This document shows positions 8,439 to 17,700 of a stretch of DNA of 41,945 nt, one piece after another. The position numbers were made by a program, and so were the translations under genes. The notes beneath the pieces are model-generated. The model made no database searches, was not told the DNA's origin, and saw only the letters and a list, made by a program, of their open reading frames with translations. The stretch is from an uncultured Collinsella sp. (lineage in GTDB: Bacteria > Actinomycetota > Coriobacteriia > Coriobacteriales > Coriobacteriaceae), in contig CAAECW010000015.1 of the NCBI GenBank assembly GCA_900754445.1, positions 1 to 41,945 on the forward strand, given 5' to 3'. Every line of letters starts with the position of its first letter. Positions within the stretch are counted from its first letter, which is position 1.

Positions 8439-8701
8439 TAGGCGATCTCGGTGCGAGCGGCCTCGATAGCGCGTGTAAGCTGGTCGGCGCAGGAGGTCTT
8501 TTTCATACCGCAGGTATTACCGGCGAGAACCTCGATTACGCGATCGGCAGGAGCGCCCTCGACCAGCTTGGAGATAGCCTTGAGATTGCCGTCGCAGCCG
8601 CCGGTAAACTCAACGCCCATCACCTTGTTGCCGTCATCGGAAAGATCAAGGTGAATATTGCGAGCACACACGCCCTGAGGCTTGTAATCAAACGAAATCA
8701 T
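8438..8701 (-). CDS. TSCPD domain protein (TIGR03905 type)
   Basis: This 87-residue protein matches the small stand-alone TSCPD family. It starts FDYKPQGVCARNI and has the conserved GGCDGNL and the motif TSCADQL near the C-terminus, with cysteines at the positions usual for the domain. In class II ribonucleotide reductases a similar C-terminal domain shuttles electrons or binds metal. The function of the stand-alone protein is unknown. GAGGGG precedes the ATG. It is the first gene of a two-gene unit with the Tat lipoprotein, which overlaps it by one base, an unusual pairing of a cytoplasmic Cys-rich protein with an exported one. Confidence 0.9.
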   Translation of the reverse strand: MISFDYKPQGVCARNIHLDLSDDGNKVMGVEFTGGCDGNLKAISKLVEGAPADRVIEVLAGNTCGMKKTSCADQLTRAIEAARTEIA

Positions 8702-8765
8702 GCGATCCCCTCTCAGAATGTTATTCGAGACGACTATTATCCCCGTCTTTCCCTAAATGCAACGA

Positions 8766-8803
8766 GGCGCTTTGCCGGCAACACACATTACCAGCAAAGC
8801 GCC
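8766..8803. other. Perfect 10-bp inverted repeat after purB
   Basis: GGCGCTTTGC and GCAAAGCGCC enclose 18 bases in the gap between purB and the TSCPD gene. It may slow transcription leaving purB, but no T-run follows on the minus strand, so I do not call it a standard terminator. Confidence 0.45.
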
Positions 8804-8829
8804 CTAAAAAGCTAACGTTATGCCCGAAC

Positions 8830-10176
8830 CTACTCGAAGCTCAGCTGCTCCAGACGATCAAAGACCGTGTCGATACGGGTGAGGAAGTCCCACGGATCAA
8901 AGATCTCGTCGAGCTTCTCCTGACTGACGGTGCAGCGCGGGTCGGCCTCGAGACGCTCCTTAAAGGTGGGGCCGGAGACACAATCCTGTACCTCGTGCCA
9001 AGTTGCCATGGCGTTCTCCTGCACAATGGCGTACGCGTCCTCGCGGGTGATGCCCGTGTCGACGAGGGCGAGCAGCACCTTGGAGGAGAAGATGAGACCG
9101 CGGGTCTTATTGAGGTTGGCCATCATGCGGGCAGGGTACAGCTGCAGGCCGTCGATAACGCGGATGAGGCACTGGAACATGTGGTCGAGGGCGATGAAGC
9201 TATCGGCCTGGGCGACGCGCTCGGCAGAGGAGTGCGAAATGTCACGCTCGTGCCACAGGGCGACGTTATCGAAGGCAACCTGGGCGTTGGACTTCACGAC
9301 GCGCGACAGACCGCAGACTTTCTCCATGGTGATGGGGTTGCGCTTGTGCGGCATGGCTGAGCTGCCCTTTTGGCCCTTACGGAACGGCTCCTCGGCCTCG
9401 AGCGTATCAGTCTTCTGCAGATTGCGGACCTCGGTAGCGATGCGCTCGCAGGTGGCTGCGGTGGTGGCGAGAACGCCGGCGAGATAGGCGTGATGGTCGC
9501 GGCTGATAACCTGCGTGGACAGCGGGTCGTGAACCAGGCCCAGGTGCTCGCAGACATACTCCTCGACGAACGGCTCGATGGAGCTGTACGTGCCGACAGC
9601 GCCCGAGATGGCACCAAAGGCAACATTCTTGCGGGCGTCCTCAAGACGATCCAGATCGCGCTTGAGCTCCCAGGCCCAAGAGCCAAACTTCATGCCGAAG
9701 GTCATCGGCTCGGCGTGGATGCCATGAGTGCGGCCGGCACAGAGCGTGTTGCGCTCCTCAAAGGCGCGACGCTTGCAAATCTCGCCGAGCTTCTTGACGT
9801 CCTCGATGATCAGGTCGCAGGCCTGGGTGAGCTGGTAGCACAGGGCCGTGTCGCCCAGATCCGAGCTGGTCATGCCATAGTGAACCCAGCGGCTGGGCTT
9901 GGGGTCGCCCTCGGGAACATCGGCATCGATGTATTCCTTCATGTTGGTCAGGAAGGCAATGACGTCGTGGCGCGTGACTTCCTCGATCTCATCGACCTTC
10001 GCCTTCTCAAAGTTGGCATGGTCGCGGATCCACTGGGCCTCGTCTTTGGAAATACCGATCTTGCCGAGCTCCGCCTGGGCCTCGCAGGCCAGAACCTCGA
10101 TCTCCTGCCAAATGGCGTACTTGTTCTCGAGGGAGAAGATGTGTCCCATCTCCGGGCGGGTATAGCGATCGATCAT
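8830..10176 (-). CDS. purB: Adenylosuccinate lyase
   Basis: PurB acts twice in purine synthesis, splitting fumarate from SAICAR and from adenylosuccinate. The fumarase/aspartase superfamily signature SSAMPHKRNP is intact and holds the flexible catalytic-serine loop. GRTHGIHAEPMTFG carries the catalytic His region, and MTSSDLGDTAL is the substrate-binding strand. The protein is about 448 residues, typical of the family. The longest frame adds 22 residues, but AGGAG is placed 5 bases before the ATG at 10176 and a likely -10 box (10221-10226) lies inside that extension, so 10176 is chosen. It appears monocistronic. purC is about 4 kb downstream on the same strand and supplies the substrate through its product SAICAR. 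Confidence 0.97.
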   Translation of the reverse strand: MIDRYTRPEMGHIFSLENKYAIWQEIEVLACEAQAELGKIGISKDEAQWIRDHANFEKAKVDEIEEVTRHDVIAFLTNMKEYIDADVPEGDPKPSRWVHYGMTSSDLGDTALCYQLTQACDLIIEDVKKLGEICKRRAFEERNTLCAGRTHGIHAEPMTFGMKFGSWAWELKRDLDRLEDARKNVAFGAISGAVGTYSSIEPFVEEYVCEHLGLVHDPLSTQVISRDHHAYLAGVLATTAATCERIATEVRNLQKTDTLEAEEPFRKGQKGSSAMPHKRNPITMEKVCGLSRVVKSNAQVAFDNVALWHERDISHSSAERVAQADSFIALDHMFQCLIRVIDGLQLYPARMMANLNKTRGLIFSSKVLLALVDTGITREDAYAIVQENAMATWHEVQDCVSGPTFKERLEADPRCTVSQEKLDEIFDPWDFLTRIDTVFDRLEQLSFE

Positions 10177-10220
10177 AGCGGCTCCTTTTTGGTTATTGGC
10201 ACGTTGGTCGTAACCCATCC

Positions 10221-10226
10221 ATTGTA
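10221..10226 (-). promoter_or_regulatory. Likely -10 box of the purB promoter
   Basis: TACAAT on the minus strand lies 44 bases before the purB ATG. The -35 region is weak. It supports the downstream start codon for purB. Confidence 0.35.
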
Positions 10227-10280
10227 CCGTGCGCAGGTGCAAGTATGGGCAGCAGGCATTAACCTAACATTTTGGAATTG

Positions 10281-10337
10281 GAGCGAGCAACGGAACGTCC
10301 GCGTATTTGCTTCGCAAATCCGCACCGGCTTCAGGCG
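10281..10337. repeat. 57-base repeat copy A derived from the tRNA-Gly 3' end
   Basis: It matches copy B (10412-10468) over 57 bases with 5 differences. The first 16 bases are a diverged copy (two changes) of the tRNA-Gly 3' end. It continues with the hairpin ATTTGCTTCGCAAAT and the shared segment CGCACCGGCTTCAGGCG. The stretch 10243-10601 holds no gene, only these repeats and the tRNA terminator. Confidence 0.75.
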
Positions 10338-10411
10338 AGCCCCTCAGCTTCACGAAGCCGAAGGGGAAGACTTTGTTGAATTAGCCGTCCCCATGTCTCC
10401 CGCGCCCGGTA

Positions 10412-10546
10412 GAGCGGGCAACGGGACGTCTGCGCATTTGCTTCGCAAATACGCACCGGCTTCAGGCGCCTGTCGGCGCCTTCGCCTGCTCGCTACAAAC
10501 GCTTCGCGTTTGCTTTACGCTCGCACCCTGTCGGGTTCGAGTCCCG
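10412..10546. repeat. tRNA-Gly tail element: tRNA 3'-end copy, hairpins and inverted T-arm
   Basis: Bases 10412-10427 are identical to 16 bases of the tRNA-Gly 3' end (10604-10619). Hairpins with TTCG-type loops follow (ATTTGCTTCGCAAAT, AAACGCTTCGCGTTT). The unit closes with GGGTTCGAGTCCC, the exact reverse complement of this tRNA's T-arm GGGACTCGAACCC. The order and length (about 135 bases) match the tRNA-Lys element (about 125 bases), but each element copies its own tRNA. Confidence 0.75.
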
Positions 10547-10557
10547 GCGCTTTATTG

Positions 10558-10590
10558 AAAAAAGCACAGCACCGTAATGGTGCCGTGCTT
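10558..10590 (-). terminator. Rho-independent terminator of tRNA-Gly
   Basis: On the minus strand, GCACGGCACC and GGTGCTGTGC form a stem around a short loop, followed by TTTTTT. It lies 11 bases past the CCA end. Confidence 0.85.
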
Positions 10591-10601
10591 GTGCTTCTAG
10601 C

Positions 10602-10676
10602 TGGAGCGGGCAACGGGACTCGAACCCGCGAGTGTCAGCTTGGGAAGCTGATGCCTTACCACTTGGCGATGCCCGC
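10602..10676 (-). tRNA. tRNA-Gly (anticodon CCC)
   Basis: On the minus strand, acceptor GCGGGCA pairs with TGCCCGC. The anticodon arm TCAGCTTCCCAAGCTGA carries CCC in loop TTCCCAA, the T arm contains GGTTCGAGTCC, and CCA is encoded. The length is 75 bases with CCA. Confidence 0.97.
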
Positions 10677-10689
10677 ATATGTGGGGGAT

Positions 10690-10719
10690 AGTATAACGCG
10701 GTTGTCTTGTTCGATACAA
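10690..10719 (-). promoter_or_regulatory. Promoter of tRNA-Gly
   Basis: On the minus strand, TTGTAT (10714-10719) and TATACT (10690-10695) are separated by 18 bases, ending 13 bases before the tRNA. Confidence 0.65.
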
Positions 10720-10973
10720 GGGTGTCGATGCTTGTTTTAGCTGTGGAGAATCATTTGAAAACCGCGCCAATTGTGGAGATGAGGACCTTTGTCTTTCTTT
10801 TCTTACCATCTTCTACCTGCACTTTTATCTGATTGTTGTATTTGAGCTCGATTTGTCAGAAATCGGGCAAGCTTTTGGTCAGGCTCCGGTACTTACCCGC
10901 ATGAACCTCGGGGGTAGCCTCATCCTACGCGTCGCAACCTCCCCATGCGGCGCACGAGGGATAAGGAGCAGCC
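10720..10973 (+). other. Gene-free leader of the adhesin gene
   Basis: No ORF or RNA was recognised. The last 75 bases can fold: CGCAT near 10900 can pair with ATGCG near 10947, with G-rich and C-rich stretches inside. The ribosome-binding site AGGAG lies 6 bases before the adhesin ATG. No known riboswitch consensus was seen. Confidence 0.35.
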
Positions 10974-13900
10974 ATGTCCAACGCACCCACGCACTCTGTC
11001 CACAGCGCAATCGCAACAGGTCCGCTGCTCCTGCTCCTCTTCCTGCTTTTCGGCTGCCTGACACCGGGAGCCGCATTTGCCGTCGATGGCTACGACCAGC
11101 TCGGCTTCCGCACTATTAGCGATGATTGTGGGCCCTTCCTCATCGGCAAGTATGAAGCTCAAGACACCTCGATTGCCTACTGCATGAACCAGGAGCGCCC
11201 CGGCCCCACCAAACCGGGCGGCCCATGGCTCAACTTTGATCAAGGCTGGGTGTGGCTCGACGACGAGTTCGCGGCAATCGTTTGTCACGGATATCCCACC
11301 ACCACGTCGTTTGGCGGTTACCATCTTTCACCCGATCGCGCCCGCGCCGCCACCCAGCTTGCCGTATGGATGCTCAACGGCACTACCCATGTCGACGGCA
11401 CCTACTCCTACACGACCGCTCAGGGTAAAACCAAGAGCGGACACTTTACCGCCGACAATGAAGTCGTGGCGGCTGCGCGGTGGCTCCACGACAGCGCAAA
11501 ATCAGGAAGCATCAAAGCCGCTCCGCACCGCGCGCGACGCTATCTAGGGGCCGTATCGGGCGGCAGCAAACGTCAAGACATGCTCTATGTACTGCCGGCG
11601 GTCTCTGTTTCCTTCCAAAAGCAGTCTGCTGACACCGTTATTACCAGCGGAAACAATACCTATCAGTTTACCGGGGCAACATTCGATATTTTTGAGAGCG
11701 CCAGCGGCGCGCGTGTCGGCACCATCAAGATGGACAGCAACGGTCGAGCGCAAGCAACACTTCTGCCCGACACGGCATACTACCTAGTTGAAACGAAGGC
11801 GCCGGCCGGCTATGTCCCCCGCCACGATCGTATTGCCTTTACCACGGGGAATGACGGCGGGCGGGTCGCCATTGATGAACAGCCCGGCACCATCAACCTG
11901 CGTATCGTAAAACTCGATGCCGCGACGAATGCCGGCCCCCAGGTGGGATCTTCACTCGCAGGAGCAGAGTTCACGTGTGTGTCGCAATCAACCCCTGGAT
12001 GGGCGCAAATTCTCACGACTGACGAAAGCGGTCGGGCTACCCTCGTCGATGTCCCCTTAGGAACCTTTACCATCTACGAATCAAAAGCCCCCGAGGGCTA
12101 CCTGCCATCCAACGACAGCTGGACCTATACCGTTGGAGCCGACCAGCTCGGCGATTCAGGCGTAGTCGAGATCGAATCTCGCATTTCCGATATCCCCATT
12201 GCGTTTGACCTTGAGATTTCCAAATTCAAGGATTACGGCAATAGCGACCAATCCGGCCTGGAGCAGCCGGCGGGTGGTGTTGTCTTTGAAGTTGTCAGCA
12301 ACAGCTCTCAGCAGGTTGTTGGCACATTGACCACAAACATCTATGGCTTTGCCTCCACCAAAGATCAGCCCGAAGCATGGTTCGGCACAGGCAAGCGACC
12401 CGCCGGTGTCCACGGAGCCGTCCCATACGACCGTGCCGGCTACACGATTCGCGAGGTTCCGGAAACCGTCCCCGAGGGTTTTAAACGTGCAGGGGAATGG
12501 ACCGTCGGGGCCAATCAGATTTCCAACGGCGCCGAGCTTCAATATATCGTGGACAACCACGCTCTGTCGACGCATCTCCAGATTGTAAAACGCGATGCCC
12601 AAACAGGCGCTTCTGTTCCACTAGCCGGATTCACCTTCCAACTCCTCGACAGCAATCACGAACCTGTCTCACAAACTTGCTGGTATCCAGCACATAACGT
12701 AATGGACACCTTTACGACTGACGCGACCGGGACCGTCACACTGCCAGAATCGCTCGTGCCGGGCACCTATTATGTACGCGAAGCCTCGGCCAAAGAGCCC
12801 TATCTTGTCGGCGAAGAGATCGAGGTAAACATACCCGCCGACATGAACCTAACGCCCGTTGTAATCGCCTCGTATTATGACCACGCCGCGACCGGAAACA
12901 TCAGGATCGTTAAAACCGATGCCGTAGACGGCAGCAGCCTCGCGGGCGCCGTCTTTGAGATCCGTGCCTCGGGTGATATCGTGCGCCCCGACGGTAGCAT
13001 TGCCGCGCTCGACGGTGAGACTGTCGCTGCCGTCACGACGGATGAAACTGGAGAAGCACGCGCGGACGACCTCCCGCTGGGATCTGGCACCGCACGCTAC
13101 GAGGTTGTCGAGACTCAAGCGCCGGCAGGCTTCTTACTCGATCGGACATCCCATATTGTCGACCTTACTTATGCCGACCAGAAAACACCCGTTGTAGAAG
13201 CACGGCTTAACGTATCCGACGATTACACCAAGGTAGATATCTCCAAGGTCGATGCAAGCGGCGAGCAGGAAGTGGAAGGCGCACAGCTCACCTTATATGG
13301 TCCCGATAAAACCGAAATAGACTCCTGGACCTCATCCGACAAGCCACACCGCGTCGAACATCTTGCACCCGGCACCTACTCGTTGCGCGAAATGATGTCT
13401 CCGCGGACCTATGACCTTGCCGAGGAGATAACGTTTGAAATAAAAGATACGGGAGAAGTCCAATCCGTCGCGATGAAGGATGCGCCCATCGAGATCAAGG
13501 GGCAGGTCGACAAGCGTCAGGAACTTGTCCAACCTATCGAAAAGGGCCTGTTGGCTAACGGCGATGGTAAAAACCGCGCCACGACGCAAACCAATAGTGA
13601 TGGGCTTTTCTCCTATACCATCGATGCTCGAAACGATTCCGCTACTTGGGTTGATGAGTTTACGATTACCGATGATCTTGAGTGCGCCAAAGACGGCACG
13701 GCGAGATTCATCTCAATCGAAACCCCCGTCGCCATCGGCGACCTCAACGGTCTGTGCAACGTGTGGTATCGCACGACGCCGTTGGACTCGACAGACGTCG
13801 ATGAACCGGCGAACGCGACACTTGACGATGGACACGAAAATCCTTGGCTTGAGTCCGACGAAGTAAAAGAGAGCCTTGGTGAGGACTGTCGCCTCGTCGA

Positions 13901-14405
13901 TTACGACGGCTGGCGCCTCTGGAAGGCGGATGTCTCGACCACGGAATCCACCACACTCGAGGCGGAAGAGCTCGACCTTACACCCAATACCGTCGTAACG
14001 GGCATTCGAATTGAATACGGTGCGGTAGCCGCCGACTTTACGACTCGAAGCGATGCGGATTCTTGGACCCGCGATGATCTCAAAGATGAGCACGACGACC
14101 TTGACGATGCCAAAGCAATCCTTGGCACAGACGCTCGGGGCGCAATCGTGCACATGCAGGCGACGTCGGCTTATACGCCCCAAACCGCACTCACCAACAG
14201 CGCACGCGTCGATCTTTGCCGCAACGGCGGCGGCGATAAACTTGAGTCACATGACGAGGACCGTGTCATTCAACGCTGTACCCTACCGCAGGACCTACCG
14301 GCAACAGGATCAGTTCCCATCGCCGCTTGCATCACCGCGCTCCTGACCTCGGGTGCCGCAGCCCTATGGTTCGCTCGCCTTAGGTCGACCCCAAAGAAGC
14401 GCTAG
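10974..14405 (+). CDS. Sortase-anchored thioester-domain adhesin with Cna-B/SpaA repeats
   Basis: This is a cell-wall-attached surface protein of 1143 residues. The signal peptide (1-36) ends PGAAFA. A TQXA-type thioester domain follows: Cys70 in AYCMNQ and Gln128 in AATQLAVW are placed to form the internal Cys-Gln bond that reacts with host surface amines in related adhesins. Four to six Cna-B/SpaA-like domains span about 200-830, with Lys in IVKLD, EISKF, IVKRD and IVKTD and E-boxes ETKAPAGY (263-270), ESKAPEGY (359-366) and ETQAPAGF, which normally make intramolecular isopeptide bonds. A distinct acidic domain (about 840-1100) precedes LPATG (1108-1112), a membrane segment and the tail STPKKR, the sortase signal. 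It is monocistronic with a strong terminator. No sortase gene is in the window. Host binding is inferred. Confidence 0.93.
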   Translation: MSNAPTHSVHSAIATGPLLLLLFLLFGCLTPGAAFAVDGYDQLGFRTISDDCGPFLIGKYEAQDTSIAYCMNQERPGPTKPGGPWLNFDQGWVWLDDEFAAIVCHGYPTTTSFGGYHLSPDRARAATQLAVWMLNGTTHVDGTYSYTTAQGKTKSGHFTADNEVVAAARWLHDSAKSGSIKAAPHRARRYLGAVSGGSKRQDMLYVLPAVSVSFQKQSADTVITSGNNTYQFTGATFDIFESASGARVGTIKMDSNGRAQATLLPDTAYYLVETKAPAGYVPRHDRIAFTTGNDGGRVAIDEQPGTINLRIVKLDAATNAGPQVGSSLAGAEFTCVSQSTPGWAQILTTDESGRATLVDVPLGTFTIYESKAPEGYLPSNDSWTYTVGADQLGDSGVVEIESRISDIPIAFDLEISKFKDYGNSDQSGLEQPAGGVVFEVVSNSSQQVVGTLTTNIYGFASTKDQPEAWFGTGKRPAGVHGAVPYDRAGYTIREVPETVPEGFKRAGEWTVGANQISNGAELQYIVDNHALSTHLQIVKRDAQTGASVPLAGFTFQLLDSNHEPVSQTCWYPAHNVMDTFTTDATGTVTLPESLVPGTYYVREASAKEPYLVGEEIEVNIPADMNLTPVVIASYYDHAATGNIRIVKTDAVDGSSLAGAVFEIRASGDIVRPDGSIAALDGETVAAVTTDETGEARADDLPLGSGTARYEVVETQAPAGFLLDRTSHIVDLTYADQKTPVVEARLNVSDDYTKVDISKVDASGEQEVEGAQLTLYGPDKTEIDSWTSSDKPHRVEHLAPGTYSLREMMSPRTYDLAEEITFEIKDTGEVQSVAMKDAPIEIKGQVDKRQELVQPIEKGLLANGDGKNRATTQTNSDGLFSYTIDARNDSATWVDEFTITDDLECAKDGTARFISIETPVAIGDLNGLCNVWYRTTPLDSTDVDEPANATLDDGHENPWLESDEVKESLGEDCRLVDYDGWRLWKADVSTTESTTLEAEELDLTPNTVVTGIRIEYGAVAADFTTRSDADSWTRDDLKDEHDDLDDAKAILGTDARGAIVHMQATSAYTPQTALTNSARVDLCRNGGGDKLESHDEDRVIQRCTLPQDLPATGSVPIAACITALLTSGAAALWFARLRSTPKKR

Positions 14406-14415
14406 CGCGATGAAA

Positions 14416-14449
14416 AAGCGGGCGAGCCAGTCCCCTGGCTCGCCCGCTT
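14416..14449. terminator. Bidirectional terminator between convergent genes
   Basis: AAGCGGGCGAGCCAG and CTGGCTCGCCCGCTT form a 15-pair stem. The minus strand continues TTTTTC and the plus strand TTTC, so it serves both the adhesin and the small membrane-protein gene. Confidence 0.85.
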
Positions 14450-14471
14450 TCAATCATGTAAATCGCCGTAT

Positions 14472-14690
14472 CTACTCTGCAGACGAAGATCCACCATCAA
14501 CGATTGCCTGCTCGGACTCAGGAATCCCATCGGCACCCGTACTCTGTTCTTGCTCCACCTCTTCGCTGATTGCGGAGGCGGGGGTCGAGCCCTTTGCACC
14601 CACGATGTAGGCAGCCCCAAATCCTAACGCAATGGCAATCAAGGTCAAAATCACGTAGACAGGCCAATGGCGCTTAATATACGAAAACAC
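14472..14690 (-). CDS. Small single-pass membrane protein, hypothetical
   Basis: The 72-residue protein has a short basic N-terminus (FSYIKRHW), one membrane segment (about 10-32) and an acidic Ser/Glu/Gln-rich tail. No family was recognised. It begins 21 bases after the M28-like gene on the same strand and is therefore probably co-transcribed with it. The shared acidic, Glu/Gln-rich composition of its tail and of the large insert in the M28-like protein hints at a common location, but no function can be given. Confidence 0.65.
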   Translation of the reverse strand: MFSYIKRHWPVYVILTLIAIALGFGAAYIVGAKGSTPASAISEEVEQEQSTGADGIPESEQAIVDGGSSSAE

Positions 14691-14711
14691 GTTGACTCCT
14701 TAGAGCTCCGT

Positions 14712-17700
14712 CTACGAACGGCGGATAACCTCGGTCACGACCTCGGATACCGTGGCAATGTTCGTCGGGTTGACATTGTGGGGCAGGTCGTCCTCGGTAC
14801 GAGCGCAAGCCAGACGCGTGCCGTCCACGCCGGCGATGGTGAGGGCTCGGCGGCTCGCCTCGAGCGCGGCATAGGCATCGGTCTTGGCATAGGGCATCTC
14901 GAGCGCGCCACAATCGACATGGAACGACTTGCACACCTTGCTGACCAGGTTCATGATGCGGCGATCGCCCTTGAGCAGCTGCTGTTCGCCCTCGACCGTC
15001 ACCACCGAAAGCCTACCGGCGCCGACGGATTCAAGATTGATGAAGAATACGCCGCGGAGCTTATCGCGATGCGAAGCCAAGAAGGCCTTCATGCCGGCGC
15101 CATCACAATCCGAGGCGCCCGTTGCCACAAACCAGATATCGTGACCGAGCAGCTCATCATCGCCCATAGAGGCGACAGCCGAGAGCATATCTTCGGAAGA
15201 AGCGCCATCGGAAGACGTAGCGCCGCCCTTCCAGCCATCGTTATCGTCCTCGAAGTTATCCCACGAACCGATACCGCGACCGGACTTCTTGGCATCGTAA
15301 TCGTCTTCGACGCCCAGCCAATCACTCATGCTGTCCTGCTCGTTTTTCCTTTTACGACCGAACAGGCCACCCAGGCCGCGTTTGCGAGACTTGGGTGCCG
15401 CCGGGGCGGGAGCCGAAATGGTCTCGATCGGCTGCGCGCCCGACGCAACGGGCATAGAAGGCGCAACGGGTGCCGATGTGGGTTCGGGACCCTGGGCAGT
15501 AGCAAAGGGGTCGTTGACCTGGGCAGAGGGATCGGGAAGGTCGAACAGCGACGTGCGAGACGCAAAGTTTGCCTGCTTCATAGACGGCAGCGACGGATCG
15601 GGGACCGAAGCCAGCGGAGACGAGGAAGGTGCAGGCGACGGTGCCGACGCCGGATCGGGAACATTCATCTGCGGACGCGGCGATGCCTGGGAGGAAATCT
15701 GGGCCATAAGGGAATCGACCGTTTCGTCCTGGGTGGGAGCGACATTGGCAACCGTGGCACCGGAACCACTCGGGGTCGGCATGGTGAAAATCTGCGTGGA
15801 GTAAGGCCTCGACTCATCCGTCTCGGGAGTCTCGGAAACCGCAGGCACTTCCTCCTGCTCGACCTCGGTCGAATCACCTTGATCGGCTGCCGCGTATTGC
15901 TCTTCGTCAGAGTTGGCCTCGACGGACTCGTCCTCGGCGGCATCTTGGATTTCGGCAGCATCAATGGGCTCGTCATCGTCCGCCGCGTCGCCCTGCTCAT
16001 CGGAAACAGGAAGGGGCTCGGCAATTGCGGTGCCTTGCTTTTCAAACGTTATCGTGGAATCGAACTGCGCGGCATCAAACGACATGGTGCTATCGACGTG
16101 CTGCTGAGCCTCGAAAGACGTTGTTGCCTCAACAACATCCGCTGACGTCGGTTGCTGGGACTCAAAGGACGTCGTAGCTTCGGCAGCGTCGACGGGCCCG
16201 GACTGCATAGCCTCGTTCTGCTCGAACTCTTGCGCCGCGCGCTCACGTGCCGCCTCGGCTGCCTGCTGCTGAGCGATAGCCTCCTGCTCGGCAGCCTCGC
16301 GTGCGGCAGCGCGCTTCTCCTCGAAATCGTCGACAAATTTCCTGCCCTTTGCAAGCGCACCCTTAAAGAAGCTGGAAGCGCTGGCGCCAATCGAAGAGAA
16401 CGCGGATGCAATATCGGCATGGGGCGTTGCCGCGGGAATCTCGGCCGAGAAATCAGTATCGCTCTCGTAAGACACGCGCCCCGGCTGTTCAACGTAATCG
16501 TCGTCAGACTCGTCCGCAACGTCTTGCGCCGGCGCGGCGGGAGCCAAAATGTCCAGTCCTGCCGCGGGATCGATCGCAGACACCGCCTCGGGCTCGGCAA
16601 CGGTAACCGCGGCAGACTCATCATCCGCAGTGACAACGGGCGCAGGCTCGGGCTCAAACGTCGGCTCCTCGCCCTCCTCGTAATCGAGCGTGCAGGACTC
16701 GGGAAGCATTCCGAGCGCACGGATGGCATCCGAACCAAAGCGGATGTTGCCGGCGGCGTTGCGATAGAGCTTGGGCTCGGGCTCGGCCGCGGCAGGCTCC
16801 TCCGCCGGCTCAGCAGCGGGAACCTCGTCATTGAACTCTTCGGCCTGGACAGCCTGATTCTGATCCTCGGGCACGATGGCGCCAATCAGCGTCTCGTCGG
16901 CAGACGCACCCTCAAAGCCCTCGATCTGCTCGTCAAAAGCCTCGCCCTGTTCGGGCTCGGTTTGAGCGTCGGGAGCAATCGGCTGACCGAACTCGTCCTC
17001 GGCGTAGGTAGGCTCTTCGTACTTGATGGTGTTGCCGTAGTCGTTTTGCTGCTGGGCCGCGGCATACTCCGCCGCCGCGCGCGCCATTTCCTCGGCACGA
17101 CGTTTCTGCTCCCCAAAATAGGTATCGAACGGAACATCGTCGGGAAACTCGTTCTCGCCCTGGAAGGGAGCAACGTTGTCCATAACGCCGAGCATAGCGG
17201 CGACAGAAGACTTGTTGCACACCGCGCCGGACGTATAGGGAAGAATGTGGCGGTTAGAGATGATGTTTGCCGCGTTGGCAAGTGCAACGAGGGAAGCGAG
17301 GATCGCGACAATCCACAGCAGAACCTTGAGCGCGCCGGGGAGCGGCAGGATACGCAGGATGGCAACGGCAGCAGGGGCAACCGTGGCAACGGGCAACAGC
17401 TTGGCGATGAGCGCACGATACGAAGCATAGGGCTCGCGGGCGAGCAGCTCAGCACGGGGAGAGTCGTAGTGTGCGACAACGACCACCGGGCGGTTGCGCG
17501 GAGACGCGAGCGGGCCCGAGGCCTTGTGGTAGGCGATGACATTTTGGCTCACGCCCGTCTTGCCCAGGCGCGAAACCACGGGGTGGCCCGTGCGCTCGAG
17601 CACGTAAAGAACGGCGCCGACGATTGCCAGCAAGGTGCCGACCAAGCCGATACCACCGCCGATGCCCATCAACAGGGCGCCGGCAAACACAAGAATACCG

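Noticed and set aside
8766..8803. Intrinsic terminator after purB
   Set aside because: The stem is perfect but no T-run follows on the minus strand and the loop is long.
10850..10973. Riboswitch before the adhesin gene
   Set aside because: Some pairing is possible, but none of the conserved cores I know (cyclic-di-GMP, cobalamin, SAM, TPP) is present.
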